Positions 1 to 5,721 of a stretch of DNA of 14,617 bases are shown piece after piece (position 1 is the first letter of the stretch; each line of letters opens with the position of its first letter). Made by a program: the position numbers and the translations under genes. The notes below the pieces were generated by a model, which saw only the letters and a program-made list of their open reading frames with translations, did not search any database and was not told the origin of the DNA. Origin of the DNA: Candidatus Saccharibacteria bacterium UBA1235. Lineage in GTDB: Bacteria > Patescibacteriota > Saccharimonadia > Saccharimonadales > Saccharimonadaceae. The DNA is taken from the NCBI GenBank assembly GCA_002309075.1, contig DBWP01000002.1, positions 11,104-25,720 of the forward strand. Reading direction: 5' to 3'.

Positions 1-21
1 TTGCCACTAGACGATTCCAGC
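1..21 (-). tRNA. 5' end of a tRNA, probably tRNA-Glu (cut by window edge)
   Basis: Read on the minus strand, these 21 bases give a 7-base acceptor strand (GCTGGAA), T8 and C9, a D-stem GTCT and the start of a D-loop (AGTGGCAA) with the G18-G19 pair. The order and the GTCT D-stem are typical of bacterial tRNA-Glu. The anticodon lies outside the window, so the identity is inferred. A good promoter sits 10 bases upstream. Confidence 0.7.
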
Positions 22-30
22 ACTAATCTT

Positions 31-59
31 ATTATACACGTTAAATTCGTTTTTGTCCA
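31..59 (-). promoter_or_regulatory. Promoter of the left-edge tRNA
   Basis: On the minus strand, TGGACA (59-54) and TATAAT (36-31) are separated by 17 bases, and the -10 ends 10 bases before the tRNA. The -35 lies inside the last codons of the TPR gene, so the tRNA can be transcribed on its own as well as by read-through from the operon. Confidence 0.75.
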
Positions 60-793
60 GAATGAGGCTTAATAATTTTTGCCGGTTTTTTCTGGATTTT
101 AGCTTTCGCCATAGTTTCAGTTTTTGCGGGAGCTTTAGCGCGGGCATTTTTTTGGATGCGGCGTCTTTTAGCGAGGTTATCCTTTATGATTTGATCCTCG
201 ATCCTAGCCGTTGTTGCGGTTGCGGCTTCCATGTCGCCAGAAGCTTCATAAATCGCTAAAATTTGACGCAGAGTTGAAACGGACGGATCTAACTCATAGG
301 CGTTTTCTAGAGCCTCAATCGCCTTTTTCGTGTTTCCGAGCTTCTCTTCTGTTTTAGCAAGGGCCATAAATCTCGCCGGAACGTCGCCTTCGGCTTCTAT
401 CGCCTGTAAAAAGGCCATTTCGGCTTTTTCGTATTCACCAATCTCAAGGTAAATCAAACCGGCGTTATGAATCGAGGCAGGGTTATTATCTAGGGACTGG
501 GCGATTTCGAAACACTCAACAGCTTCCTCATAGCGCTGGCCCTTAGCATACAGAATCCCCAGACGGTTATAGGCGGCGGCGTTTTTCTCGTCAAATTTCA
601 AAATCGTAAGCAAAGCCTTCTCGGCTCGGAATGGCTTTCTTTCGCGCATTGAAGTCTGGGCGACTTGCCACAATTTTTTCATTTGAGCGGTATATTTTGG
701 CGATTTTTCTTCTACTTTTTCTGGTTTTGGCTCCAAAGGGAAGAAAAAAGACAGATATACTGCGAGCGCCAAAATCATTAAAACTGCAATCAT
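41..793 (-). CDS. Membrane-anchored TPR repeat protein
   Basis: The 250-residue protein has one hydrophobic N-terminal segment (about residues 2-20), a short charged linker, then tetratricopeptide repeats over about residues 35-190, including units with A-Y-N-R-L-G-I-L-Y-A-K-G, A-S-I-H-N-A-G-L-I-Y-L-E-I-G and A-R-F-M-A-L-A-K-T-E-E-K-L-G. The tail (about 205-250) is rich in Lys, Arg and Ala, so it may bind nucleic acid or acidic membrane. TPR domains are protein-protein scaffolds; no partner or enzymatic role can be read here. It is the last gene of the RluA-like, HolB-like, TPR series, 8 bases after the previous stop codon. An extended -10 (TGATATAAT) overlapping that stop lies 7 bases before the ATG and no Shine-Dalgarno site is visible, so it may also be made from its own leaderless transcript. 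Confidence 0.85.
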   Translation of the reverse strand: MIAVLMILALAVYLSFFFPLEPKPEKVEEKSPKYTAQMKKLWQVAQTSMRERKPFRAEKALLTILKFDEKNAAAYNRLGILYAKGQRYEEAVECFEIAQSLDNNPASIHNAGLIYLEIGEYEKAEMAFLQAIEAEGDVPARFMALAKTEEKLGNTKKAIEALENAYELDPSVSTLRQILAIYEASGDMEAATATTARIEDQIIKDNLAKRRRIQKNARAKAPAKTETMAKAKIQKKPAKIIKPHSGQKRI

Positions 794-800
794 AAGTTAT

Positions 801-809
801 ATTATATCA
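801..809 (-). promoter_or_regulatory. Internal extended -10 for the TPR gene
   Basis: TGA-TATAAT on the minus strand (809-801), 7 bases before the TPR start codon and overlapping the stop of the upstream gene. No good -35 is seen, but an extended -10 can work without one. The spacing predicts a transcript that starts at or next to the ATG. Confidence 0.5.
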
Positions 810-1464
810 AATCTGCCACCAAATGCAATTTTATATGACCGTTATGTTCGATATTTTCATAAGCGGTAAGAAAAGCCGGGATTTTCTTAATAAAAGCCTG
901 ATTTTTGGTTTTAAAATATGATTTATAAAGCATTTCGATTGCGGTTGCAAGAATAGAAAGTGTATATTTTCTAACTTCATCTTTTTTCTTAGTAATTTCT
1001 TCGGCGAGTGGCACGAGATCTTTTGGCTTCGCGGTGATTAATTTTTTAGCGAGTTCTCTGATTTTTGGGTCAGCATCAAGATCTTTGTCGAGTGAGCCGG
1101 TAGTTTTCAAAAAATAGATTGAGGCGCGACTGAGAATAGTCGGAAGAAGTTCGGATGGACTAGAGGTGATTAGTATGAAATGTACCTTTTCTTTTGGTTC
1201 TTCGAGGTTTTTAAGCAGAGCATTAGCCGATTCAGCCCCGAGTTTATCGGCGGGATTTATGATAATGAATTGATCGGCGGTCTGTTTAACGCTTAAACGG
1301 CCGATAATTTCGCGCACCTGCTCAATCGTAATAATAGATTTTTCTTCTGGGGCGAGAATGATAGCATTTTTAATATTTACTTCGGTGTTTTTTGGTAAAA
1401 CGAAAATTGTGGTTTGGGATTTTTTAGCGATATTTAAAATTTCATCTATCGAATTAAAAAACAT
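802..1464 (-). CDS. DNA polymerase III delta-prime-like clamp-loader subunit, short form
   Basis: The 220-residue protein matches the middle of HolB/DnaX-type clamp-loader AAA+ proteins: an acidic strand F-I-I-I-N-P-A-D-K-L, the stretch A-N-A-L-L-K-N-L-E-E-P (about residues 80-90) and the sensor-1 region F-I-L-I-T-S-S-P-S-E-L-L-P-T-I-L-S-R-A. In the family this subunit helps load the sliding clamp at replication forks. Usual HolB proteins have about 300-340 residues; here the N-terminal P-loop and zinc-module region is missing, and the family SRC motif reads SRA. The ATG overlaps the end of the upstream pseudouridine synthase gene by 11 bases; a GGAG lies about 10 bases upstream, so the two are translationally linked. 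It could be a divergent DnaX-like fragment, but the Leu-Glu-Glu-Pro motif makes the clamp-loader family firm. Confidence 0.8.
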   Translation of the reverse strand: MFFNSIDEILNIAKKSQTTIFVLPKNTEVNIKNAIILAPEEKSIITIEQVREIIGRLSVKQTADQFIIINPADKLGAESANALLKNLEEPKEKVHFILITSSPSELLPTILSRASIYFLKTTGSLDKDLDADPKIRELAKKLITAKPKDLVPLAEEITKKKDEVRKYTLSILATAIEMLYKSYFKTKNQAFIKKIPAFLTAYENIEHNGHIKLHLVADLI

Positions 1465-2332
1465 CGTTAAAATTCTCCGGCATTTTTACTTCAAAAACTT
1501 TCCTAATTCCGCCAGGTAAGGTGATTTCTAGTTTTCCGGCATGGAGGTATAGCCGGTCGGCTTTTTCTTCACCATAAACTGGATCGCCGAGAATTGGGTG
1601 GCCGATATATTTCATATGAACTCGAAGTTGGTGTGTGCGGCCAGTGGTTGGACGAAGCTCGACAAGGGAATGTTTGCCGTCGGTTTTTAATACTTTATAG
1701 AAAGTTTCAGCTGGCTTGCCGTTTGGATCAACACGGAAGGTAGTTGGACGCTTCATGTCGCGCATCATCGGGAGGTCGATCCTTGCTTCATCGAGCTTTG
1801 GGCGCCCTTGAATAACCGCATAATAGGTTTTATGAGTTTTTCTATCTTGAAATTGACGACGAAGCATACTTTGAGTTTCTTCGTTTTTTGCCAAAATAAT
1901 TACGCCAGAAGTGTCGCGGTCTAATCGGTGCACGATTAAACCATATTTCGCGAGAGTAGCTTCTGGGCAATACTCGCCTTTAAACTCCGATAATAATCCG
2001 GCTGGTTTATCTACAACCAAAACATTTTCGTCTTCATAGACGGTTTTTGGGATTAAATCTGTATTCTTGACGATTTCTGGAACTTTAAGGCCGATTTTTA
2101 CGCCTCGAGGAAATTTTGCGTTTGGTTTTGTTACTAATTCTTTATCAACCGTCACAAAGCCATTTTCGATAAATTTTTGGAGCGTTGAACGATTATAGCT
2201 CTTATAAATTTCTTTCATTAAGATATCGAGCCGGATTTTTTCTTCTGGAGTTTCCTCGGTCGCCAAAATTCGGTCGCCGTTTATAACTCGCGACATCTCT
2301 GGTTTACTGAATTTTTTTCCGGTTCTGAGCAT
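1454..2332 (-). CDS. RluA-family 23S rRNA pseudouridine synthase
   Basis: This 292-residue protein should isomerise specific uridines in 23S rRNA to pseudouridine. It has an N-terminal S4-like RNA-binding region (about residues 34-77), the strand V-L-V-V-D-K-P-A-G (about 104-112), the catalytic motif H-R-L-D-R-D-T-S-G (135-143, with Asp138 the expected catalytic residue) and the C-terminal R-P-T-T-G-R-T-H-Q-L-R-V-H box followed by G-H-P-I-L-G-D-P-V-Y-G. Length and domain order fit RluD/RluC-type enzymes; the exact target uridine cannot be told. It is the first gene of the operon with the clamp-loader and TPR genes. The ATG is preceded by AAGGAG, but that site touches the -10 box, so the leader may be only about 4 bases long. 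Met13 is an alternative start. Confidence 0.92.
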   Translation of the reverse strand: MLRTGKKFSKPEMSRVINGDRILATEETPEEKIRLDILMKEIYKSYNRSTLQKFIENGFVTVDKELVTKPNAKFPRGVKIGLKVPEIVKNTDLIPKTVYEDENVLVVDKPAGLLSEFKGEYCPEATLAKYGLIVHRLDRDTSGVIILAKNEETQSMLRRQFQDRKTHKTYYAVIQGRPKLDEARIDLPMMRDMKRPTTFRVDPNGKPAETFYKVLKTDGKHSLVELRPTTGRTHQLRVHMKYIGHPILGDPVYGEEKADRLYLHAGKLEITLPGGIRKVFEVKMPENFNDVF

Positions 2333-2342
2333 ATATCTCCTT

Positions 2343-2371
2343 ATTATATCACACTTATGCTAAAAAGTCAA
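2343..2371 (-). promoter_or_regulatory. Promoter of the pseudouridine synthase operon
   Basis: On the minus strand, TTGACT (2371-2366), a 17-base spacer and TATAAT (2348-2343) preceded by TGA, an extended -10. The normal start point would be near 2336, only about 4 bases before the ATG at 2332. Confidence 0.8.
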
Positions 2372-2385
2372 GATTTTGGGGAGTT

Positions 2386-3396
2386 TTAACGGAGATGGAA
2401 GGCTTTTTGTACTTCGTAAAGTTTCTTTCCGGCAACTTCGTTAGCGTATTTTTCACCCTTTTCAAGCAATTTATAAACTTCTTCATCTGGGATATTTTTG
2501 AGTTTTTCTTGGAATTCTGAAAGCATAGCGGATACGCTAGACGCGACCTTGCGCTTTAATTCGCCATAGCTAGTCTGGCCAGCCCAAGTCGAGATGACGT
2601 CTTGTAATGGGGTGTCTGTGATTAAGGATTCGATTTGAAGCAGGTTTGAAATGCCAGGTTGGCCCCACATGTCGAACTTAATAATACCAAGAGAATCGGT
2701 TGTTGCGGACATGATTTTCTTCGCGGCTTTTTCAGGGTCGTCGTCGAGCATGATCTTGGAATTTTCTGCGCGAGTGGATTTGCTCATTTTCTTTTCAGGG
2801 GTCAATAAATCTCGGATTCTGATGCCGTCTGAGACGCCCATGAATTTAACTTGGTCGGCGGTTTTAGCTGGAACTACAAAGATTTCACCGAAGCGATTAT
2901 TAAAACGAGTGGCAATGTTTCGTGCGAGTTCGATGTGTTGGAATTGGTCTTCGCCAAGAGGAATATACTCGGCGCTGTAGAGTAAGATGTCGGCGGCCAT
3001 TAGAATTGGATAGTCAAAAATTCCAACATTGCAACTTTCTTGACCCTTAGATTTTTCTTTGTATTGGATCATGCGAGAAGTTTCACCCATAGTCGCAACA
3101 CAGTTTAAGATCCAGCAAAGTTCGGAATGGGCTGGGACGTAACTTTGGCGATAAATATGGACGTTTTCGTTAACTTCTAATCCAGCGGCGAGGTAATATT
3201 TTATGGTTTGAATAATGTTTTCTTGAAGATCGCCGTCAACTTCGGAAATAATCGAATGGAGATCTGGTACGAAAATATTTACCTGATATTCGTTGGACCA
3301 TTTATTAGCAAGCCTCACCATCGGAAGCAGAGCGCCGAGGTAGTTTCCTAAAGTTAATACTGAGTTAGAGCGAATGCCGGTTAGAATAGTTTTCAT
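2386..3396 (-). CDS. trpS: Tryptophanyl-tRNA synthetase
   Basis: This 336-residue class I aminoacyl-tRNA synthetase charges tRNA-Trp with tryptophan using ATP. The HIGH-type signature is T-L-G-N (residues 15-18) in the TrpRS context L-T-L-G-N-Y-L-G-A-L. The active-site stretch G-E-D-Q-F-Q-H-I-E-L-A-R (about 148-159) and the K-M-S-K-S loop (203-207) are intact, and the length is normal for bacterial TrpRS. The gene stands alone and diverges from tRNA-Ala across a symmetric promoter. Its ATG is 6 bases after an extended -10 (TGC-TAAAAT) with no Shine-Dalgarno site, so the mRNA is probably leaderless. No terminator is seen after the stop, so read-through into the downstream operon is possible. 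Confidence 0.97.
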   Translation of the reverse strand: MKTILTGIRSNSVLTLGNYLGALLPMVRLANKWSNEYQVNIFVPDLHSIISEVDGDLQENIIQTIKYYLAAGLEVNENVHIYRQSYVPAHSELCWILNCVATMGETSRMIQYKEKSKGQESCNVGIFDYPILMAADILLYSAEYIPLGEDQFQHIELARNIATRFNNRFGEIFVVPAKTADQVKFMGVSDGIRIRDLLTPEKKMSKSTRAENSKIMLDDDPEKAAKKIMSATTDSLGIIKFDMWGQPGISNLLQIESLITDTPLQDVISTWAGQTSYGELKRKVASSVSAMLSEFQEKLKNIPDEEVYKLLEKGEKYANEVAGKKLYEVQKAFHLR

Positions 3397-3398
3397 AC

Positions 3399-3431
3399 TT
3401 TTATTTTAGCACATATCGTGTTAAAATAAAA
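3399..3431. promoter_or_regulatory. Symmetric divergent promoter, trpS and tRNA-Ala
   Basis: The -10 for trpS is TAAAAT (3408-3403, minus, preceded by TGC) and for tRNA-Ala is TAAAAT (3422-3427, plus). They lie in an inverted repeat of two 14-base arms (3399-3412 and 3418-3431, one mismatch) around a 5-base centre. At 17-base spacing each -35 position falls on the other promoter's -10 side and reads TTTTAT in both directions, so the two promoters overlap fully and should compete for polymerase. Confidence 0.65.
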
Positions 3432-3436
3432 ACGTC

Positions 3437-3513
3437 GGGGCATTAGCTCAGTTGATTAGAGCGCTTCAATGGCATTGAAGAGGTCATGAGTTTGAGTCTC
3501 ATATGCTCCACCA
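3437..3513 (+). tRNA. tRNA-Ala(GGC)
   Basis: A complete 77-base tRNA with encoded CCA. The acceptor stem pairs GGGGCAT with ATGCTCC and includes the G3-U70 wobble that marks alanine tRNAs. The D-stem is GCTC/GAGC, the anticodon stem CTTCA/TGAAG and the anticodon GGC, reading GCC and GCU. Oddity: the D-loop reads AGTTGATTA (A19 instead of G19) and the T-loop TTTGAGT (U56 instead of C56), so the usual G19-C56 elbow pair is replaced by A19-U56. The other two complete tRNAs in the window have the normal pair. Confidence 0.95.
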
Positions 3514-3518
3514 CTTTT

Positions 3519-3541
3519 AGGGCTTGGCCCTTTATTTTTTT
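3519..3541 (+). terminator. Terminator of tRNA-Ala
   Basis: A 5-bp GC-rich hairpin AGGGC-TTG-GCCCT (3519-3531) followed by TTATTTTTTT. The T tract overlaps the last codons (Lys-Lys-stop) of the convergent CDF gene, so terminator and coding end share bases. On the other strand no T run follows, so it is one-directional. Confidence 0.85.
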
Positions 3542-4191
3542 CCGCAATGATCGTGGTCGGGATCTGTTTCGAGGTGATGATGGTGGTGATGAGAAAGATG
3601 CGGAAAGATAAACTCTAAGCCGATTTTTATGATAATTACAGCGATGAAGATACTGACATAGGCTTCGACATCGACTTTCCAGATTAGATAGATAATCGCA
3701 GAAATTAAAACAGCAACAGAAATCCAGGTGTCGTTCATAGTTTCGGCGCCAGACGCCAGAAGAACGCTTGATTTGTGATTTTTGCCTTGATGTTTAAGAT
3801 AAGTTGCGAGCGCATATTTTACGATAATACTAGCGATGAGAATAATCATGACAGGTAGAGAATAATCGACTTCTTCTGGTTCGATGATTTTTTCGATCGA
3901 TTCAATCATGATATGAATGCCGGCAACAATAATAATAAGTGCAATAAGGATCGTCGTGATGCGTTCGATTTTTTCGCGGCGAGCGGTGAATTTTTTTAGA
4001 TTTGCAAGTTTTTCACTGATGACAATTAAAAATCCGGAAACCGCATCGGTCAGGCTATGGACTGCGTCTGAGATAATAGCGATCGAATTAGACAAAAGAC
4101 CGATAATGATGTTAAAAACCGCTAGCAAAAAATTGGTTAGAATAAATAAATAACCGGATTTTACGATGATTTTGCTACGTTTTTTATTCAT
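3532..4191 (-). CDS. Cation diffusion facilitator transporter, short, His-tailed
   Basis: The 219-residue membrane protein matches the CDF family, which exports Zn2+, Fe2+ or Mn2+ across the membrane by proton antiport. It has about six hydrophobic segments. The TM2 metal site is in S-D-A-V-H-S-L-T-D (His45 and Asp49). In TM5 the usual H-x3-D or D-x3-D site reads E-x3-D (Glu150, Asp154). The usual cytoplasmic C-terminal dimer domain of about 80 residues is absent; the protein ends with six consecutive histidines (201-206) and a further D-H-D-H-C, a likely metal-binding tail. The metal cannot be deduced. The gene converges on tRNA-Ala and diverges from the SDR gene. The ATG lies 6 bases after TGC-TAAAAT, so a leaderless mRNA is likely. 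Confidence 0.88.
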   Translation of the reverse strand: MNKKRSKIIVKSGYLFILTNFLLAVFNIIIGLLSNSIAIISDAVHSLTDAVSGFLIVISEKLANLKKFTARREKIERITTILIALIIIVAGIHIMIESIEKIIEPEEVDYSLPVMIILIASIIVKYALATYLKHQGKNHKSSVLLASGAETMNDTWISVAVLISAIIYLIWKVDVEAYVSIFIAVIIIKIGLEFIFPHLSHHHHHHLETDPDHDHCGKK

Positions 4192-4197
4192 GTGTAT

Positions 4198-4220
4198 ATT
4201 TTAGCATAATTTGATATAAT
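4198..4220. promoter_or_regulatory. Divergent extended -10 elements, CDF and SDR genes
   Basis: Minus strand: TGC-TAAAAT (-10 at 4203-4198), 6 bases before the CDF start codon. Plus strand: TGA-TATAAT (-10 at 4215-4220), 20 bases before the SDR start codon, which has a good AAGGAG site. No convincing -35 is present for either. The two -10 boxes are only 11 bases apart, so both promoters cannot be occupied at once. Confidence 0.65.
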
Positions 4221-4240
4221 TAAGGAAAGAAAGGAGTGAT

Positions 4241-5002
4241 ATGTTTAACTTAAAGGGAAATATTGCGGTTGTATCAGGAGCTTCATCTGGGCTTGGATTA
4301 CAAATGGCGACAGCGCTTGCGCGTCAGGGGGCGGACTTAATGCTTCTCGCGCGTCGAAAAGAGCGTTTAGAAGAATTAGCTGAAAAATTAATCAGCGCGT
4401 ATGGCGTGAAAGTTATAACTGAAAAGTGTGACGTAACTTTAACTGAAGATATTGACCGAGCGGCTGAAATTTGTGAAAAAGAATTTGGAAAATGTGATAT
4501 TTTGCTCAACTGTGCGGGCGCCTCAAAGGACAAAGGCGTGGTTGATATGAGCGATGAGGAGTGGGATTTTACGATTGCGACAGACGAGACAAGCGTATTT
4601 AAGATGACGCGGGCGTTTGCAAAAATTATGAAGAAAAATCATTATGGACGCATTATTAATATTGCTTCGATGTATGGTTTGGTTGGAAACACAAAAATTC
4701 ATACAATTGCATATCACACTTCGAAGGGTGCGGTAGTAAACTTTACGCGTGCAGTAGCAGCAGAGCTTGCGACGGACGGAATTACTTGCAATGCGATTTG
4801 TCCGGGATATTTCGAGACTGAGCTTACTAAGGCGGTACTTGATACTCCAGATTTTCAGGAATTTGCAAAAGAGCATGTACCAATGGAAAGGTACGGAAAG
4901 CCTGGCGAGCTAGATGCGGCGATTGTATTTTTGGCTTCAAAAGAAGCGTCTTATGTTACAGGTGTGATTTTGCCAGTTGATGGCGGATATACGGCTATAT
5001 AA
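4241..5002 (+). CDS. Short-chain dehydrogenase/reductase (gluconate 5-dehydrogenase-like)
   Basis: A 253-residue NAD(P)-dependent SDR oxidoreductase of the classical type. The cofactor motif is G-A-S-S-G-L-G (residues 13-19), followed by N-C-A-G (90-93), the catalytic Ser143 in I-N-I-A-S-M-Y-G and Tyr158-x3-Lys162 in A-Y-H-T-S-K. The C-terminus has N-A-I-C-P-G-Y-F-E-T-E and V-D-G-G-Y. The signature around Ser143 and Tyr158 resembles gluconate 5-dehydrogenase and related sugar-acid reductases more than FabG, but the substrate is not determined. The family's catalytic Asn seems replaced by Asp115 (in T-D-E-T-S-V-F). The start is set by AAGGAG (4231-4236). The rubrerythrin gene follows after 21 bases, so they may be co-transcribed. 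Confidence 0.9.
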   Translation: MFNLKGNIAVVSGASSGLGLQMATALARQGADLMLLARRKERLEELAEKLISAYGVKVITEKCDVTLTEDIDRAAEICEKEFGKCDILLNCAGASKDKGVVDMSDEEWDFTIATDETSVFKMTRAFAKIMKKNHYGRIINIASMYGLVGNTKIHTIAYHTSKGAVVNFTRAVAAELATDGITCNAICPGYFETELTKAVLDTPDFQEFAKEHVPMERYGKPGELDAAIVFLASKEASYVTGVILPVDGGYTAI

Positions 5003-5023
5003 TATATAGTAATAGGAGGTTTT

Positions 5024-5569
5024 ATGAAAACTAAATATGATGGAACGAAAACTTACGAAAACCTTAAAAAAGCTTTAGCAGGGGAATCTGAGGCGCGCAA
5101 TAAATATGATTTTTTTGCGTCAAAGGCTAAGAAAGACGGTTTTGAACAGATCGCGGCGATTTTTGCGGAGACGGCATTAAATGAAAAAGAACATGCGAAA
5201 TTATGGTATAAGGAACTTCATGGGGGCGCGGTTGAAGATACGGAAATCAATCTTGAGGCGGCAGCAGATGGCGAAAATTATGAATGGACTGATATGTACA
5301 AAGGTTTTGCGGAGACGGCGCGCGAAGAAGGATTCTTGGAGCTTGCGGAAAAGTTTGAAGGCGTGGCAAAGATCGAGAAGTCGCATGAAGAAAGATACCG
5401 GAAACTTCTTTCTAATGTAAGGGAAAAGAAAGTTTTTTCAAAAGACGGCGATGCGATTTGGGTTTGTCGAAATTGTGGACATGTTGTAATTGGCAAAACG
5501 GCGCCAGAAGTTTGTCCGGTTTGTAACCATCCTCAGGCGTATTTTGAAATTAAAGCTGAAAATTATTAA
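5024..5569 (+). CDS. Rubrerythrin
   Basis: A 181-residue peroxide-reducing non-haem iron protein that takes electrons to convert hydrogen peroxide to water, protecting anaerobic or microaerophilic cells. The ferritin-like diiron part has Glu21 (A-G-E-S-E-A-R), Glu54-x2-His57 (N-E-K-E-H), Glu97 (A-E-T-A-R-E-E-G) and Glu118-x2-His121 (E-K-S-H). The C-terminal rubredoxin-like iron site has Cys148-x2-Cys151 and Cys164-x2-Cys167. Domain order and length are typical. A strong AGGAGG precedes the ATG by about 5 bases. It is the second gene after the SDR; the promoter of tRNA-Thr starts within its last codons. A peroxide scavenger fits with the oxygen-sensitive ribonucleotide reductase system encoded downstream. 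Confidence 0.97.
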   Translation: MKTKYDGTKTYENLKKALAGESEARNKYDFFASKAKKDGFEQIAAIFAETALNEKEHAKLWYKELHGGAVEDTEINLEAAADGENYEWTDMYKGFAETAREEGFLELAEKFEGVAKIEKSHEERYRKLLSNVREKKVFSKDGDAIWVCRNCGHVVIGKTAPEVCPVCNHPQAYFEIKAENY

Positions 5570-5584
5570 AAGTTGTGATATAAT
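5556..5584 (+). promoter_or_regulatory. Promoter of tRNA-Thr
   Basis: CTGAAA (5556-5561, four of six bases matching the consensus), a 17-base spacer and TATAAT (5579-5584) preceded by TGA. The -10 ends 10 bases before the tRNA. The -35 is inside the rubrerythrin coding end. Confidence 0.75.
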
Positions 5585-5594
5585 GATGTGGTAG

Positions 5595-5670
5595 GCCGAC
5601 TTAGCTCAGTTGGTAGAGCAACGGTTTTGTAAACCGTAGGTCGTCGGTTCAAGCCCGACAGTCGGCTCCA
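5595..5670 (+). tRNA. tRNA-Thr(TGT)
   Basis: A complete 76-base tRNA with encoded CCA. Acceptor GCCGACT/AGTCGGC, D-stem GCTC/GAGC with G18-G19, anticodon stem ACGGT/ACCGT around TTTGTAA (anticodon TGT, reading ACA and related Thr codons), T-stem GTCGG/CCGAC with a normal TTCAAGC loop. The discriminator base is T. Confidence 0.96.
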
Positions 5671-5673
5671 CGA

Positions 5674-5698
5674 GAGAACGTTCGCGTTCTCGTTTTTT
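5674..5698 (+). terminator. Terminator of tRNA-Thr
   Basis: A perfect 7-bp stem GAGAACG / CGTTCTC with a TTCG loop (5674-5691), then G and six T. It lies 3 bases after the tRNA, and the rmuC -10 region follows directly, leaving no room for a normal leader. Confidence 0.9.
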
Positions 5699-5706
5699 AT
5701 TGTCTA

Positions 5707-5715
5707 TGATATAAT
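5707..5715 (+). promoter_or_regulatory. Extended -10 of rmuC
   Basis: TGA-TATAAT with the -10 at 5710-5715, exactly 6 bases before the ATG at 5722. No good -35 is present (the upstream bases are the tRNA terminator) and no Shine-Dalgarno site, so a leaderless mRNA is expected. Confidence 0.7.
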
Positions 5716-5721
5716 ATTGTT

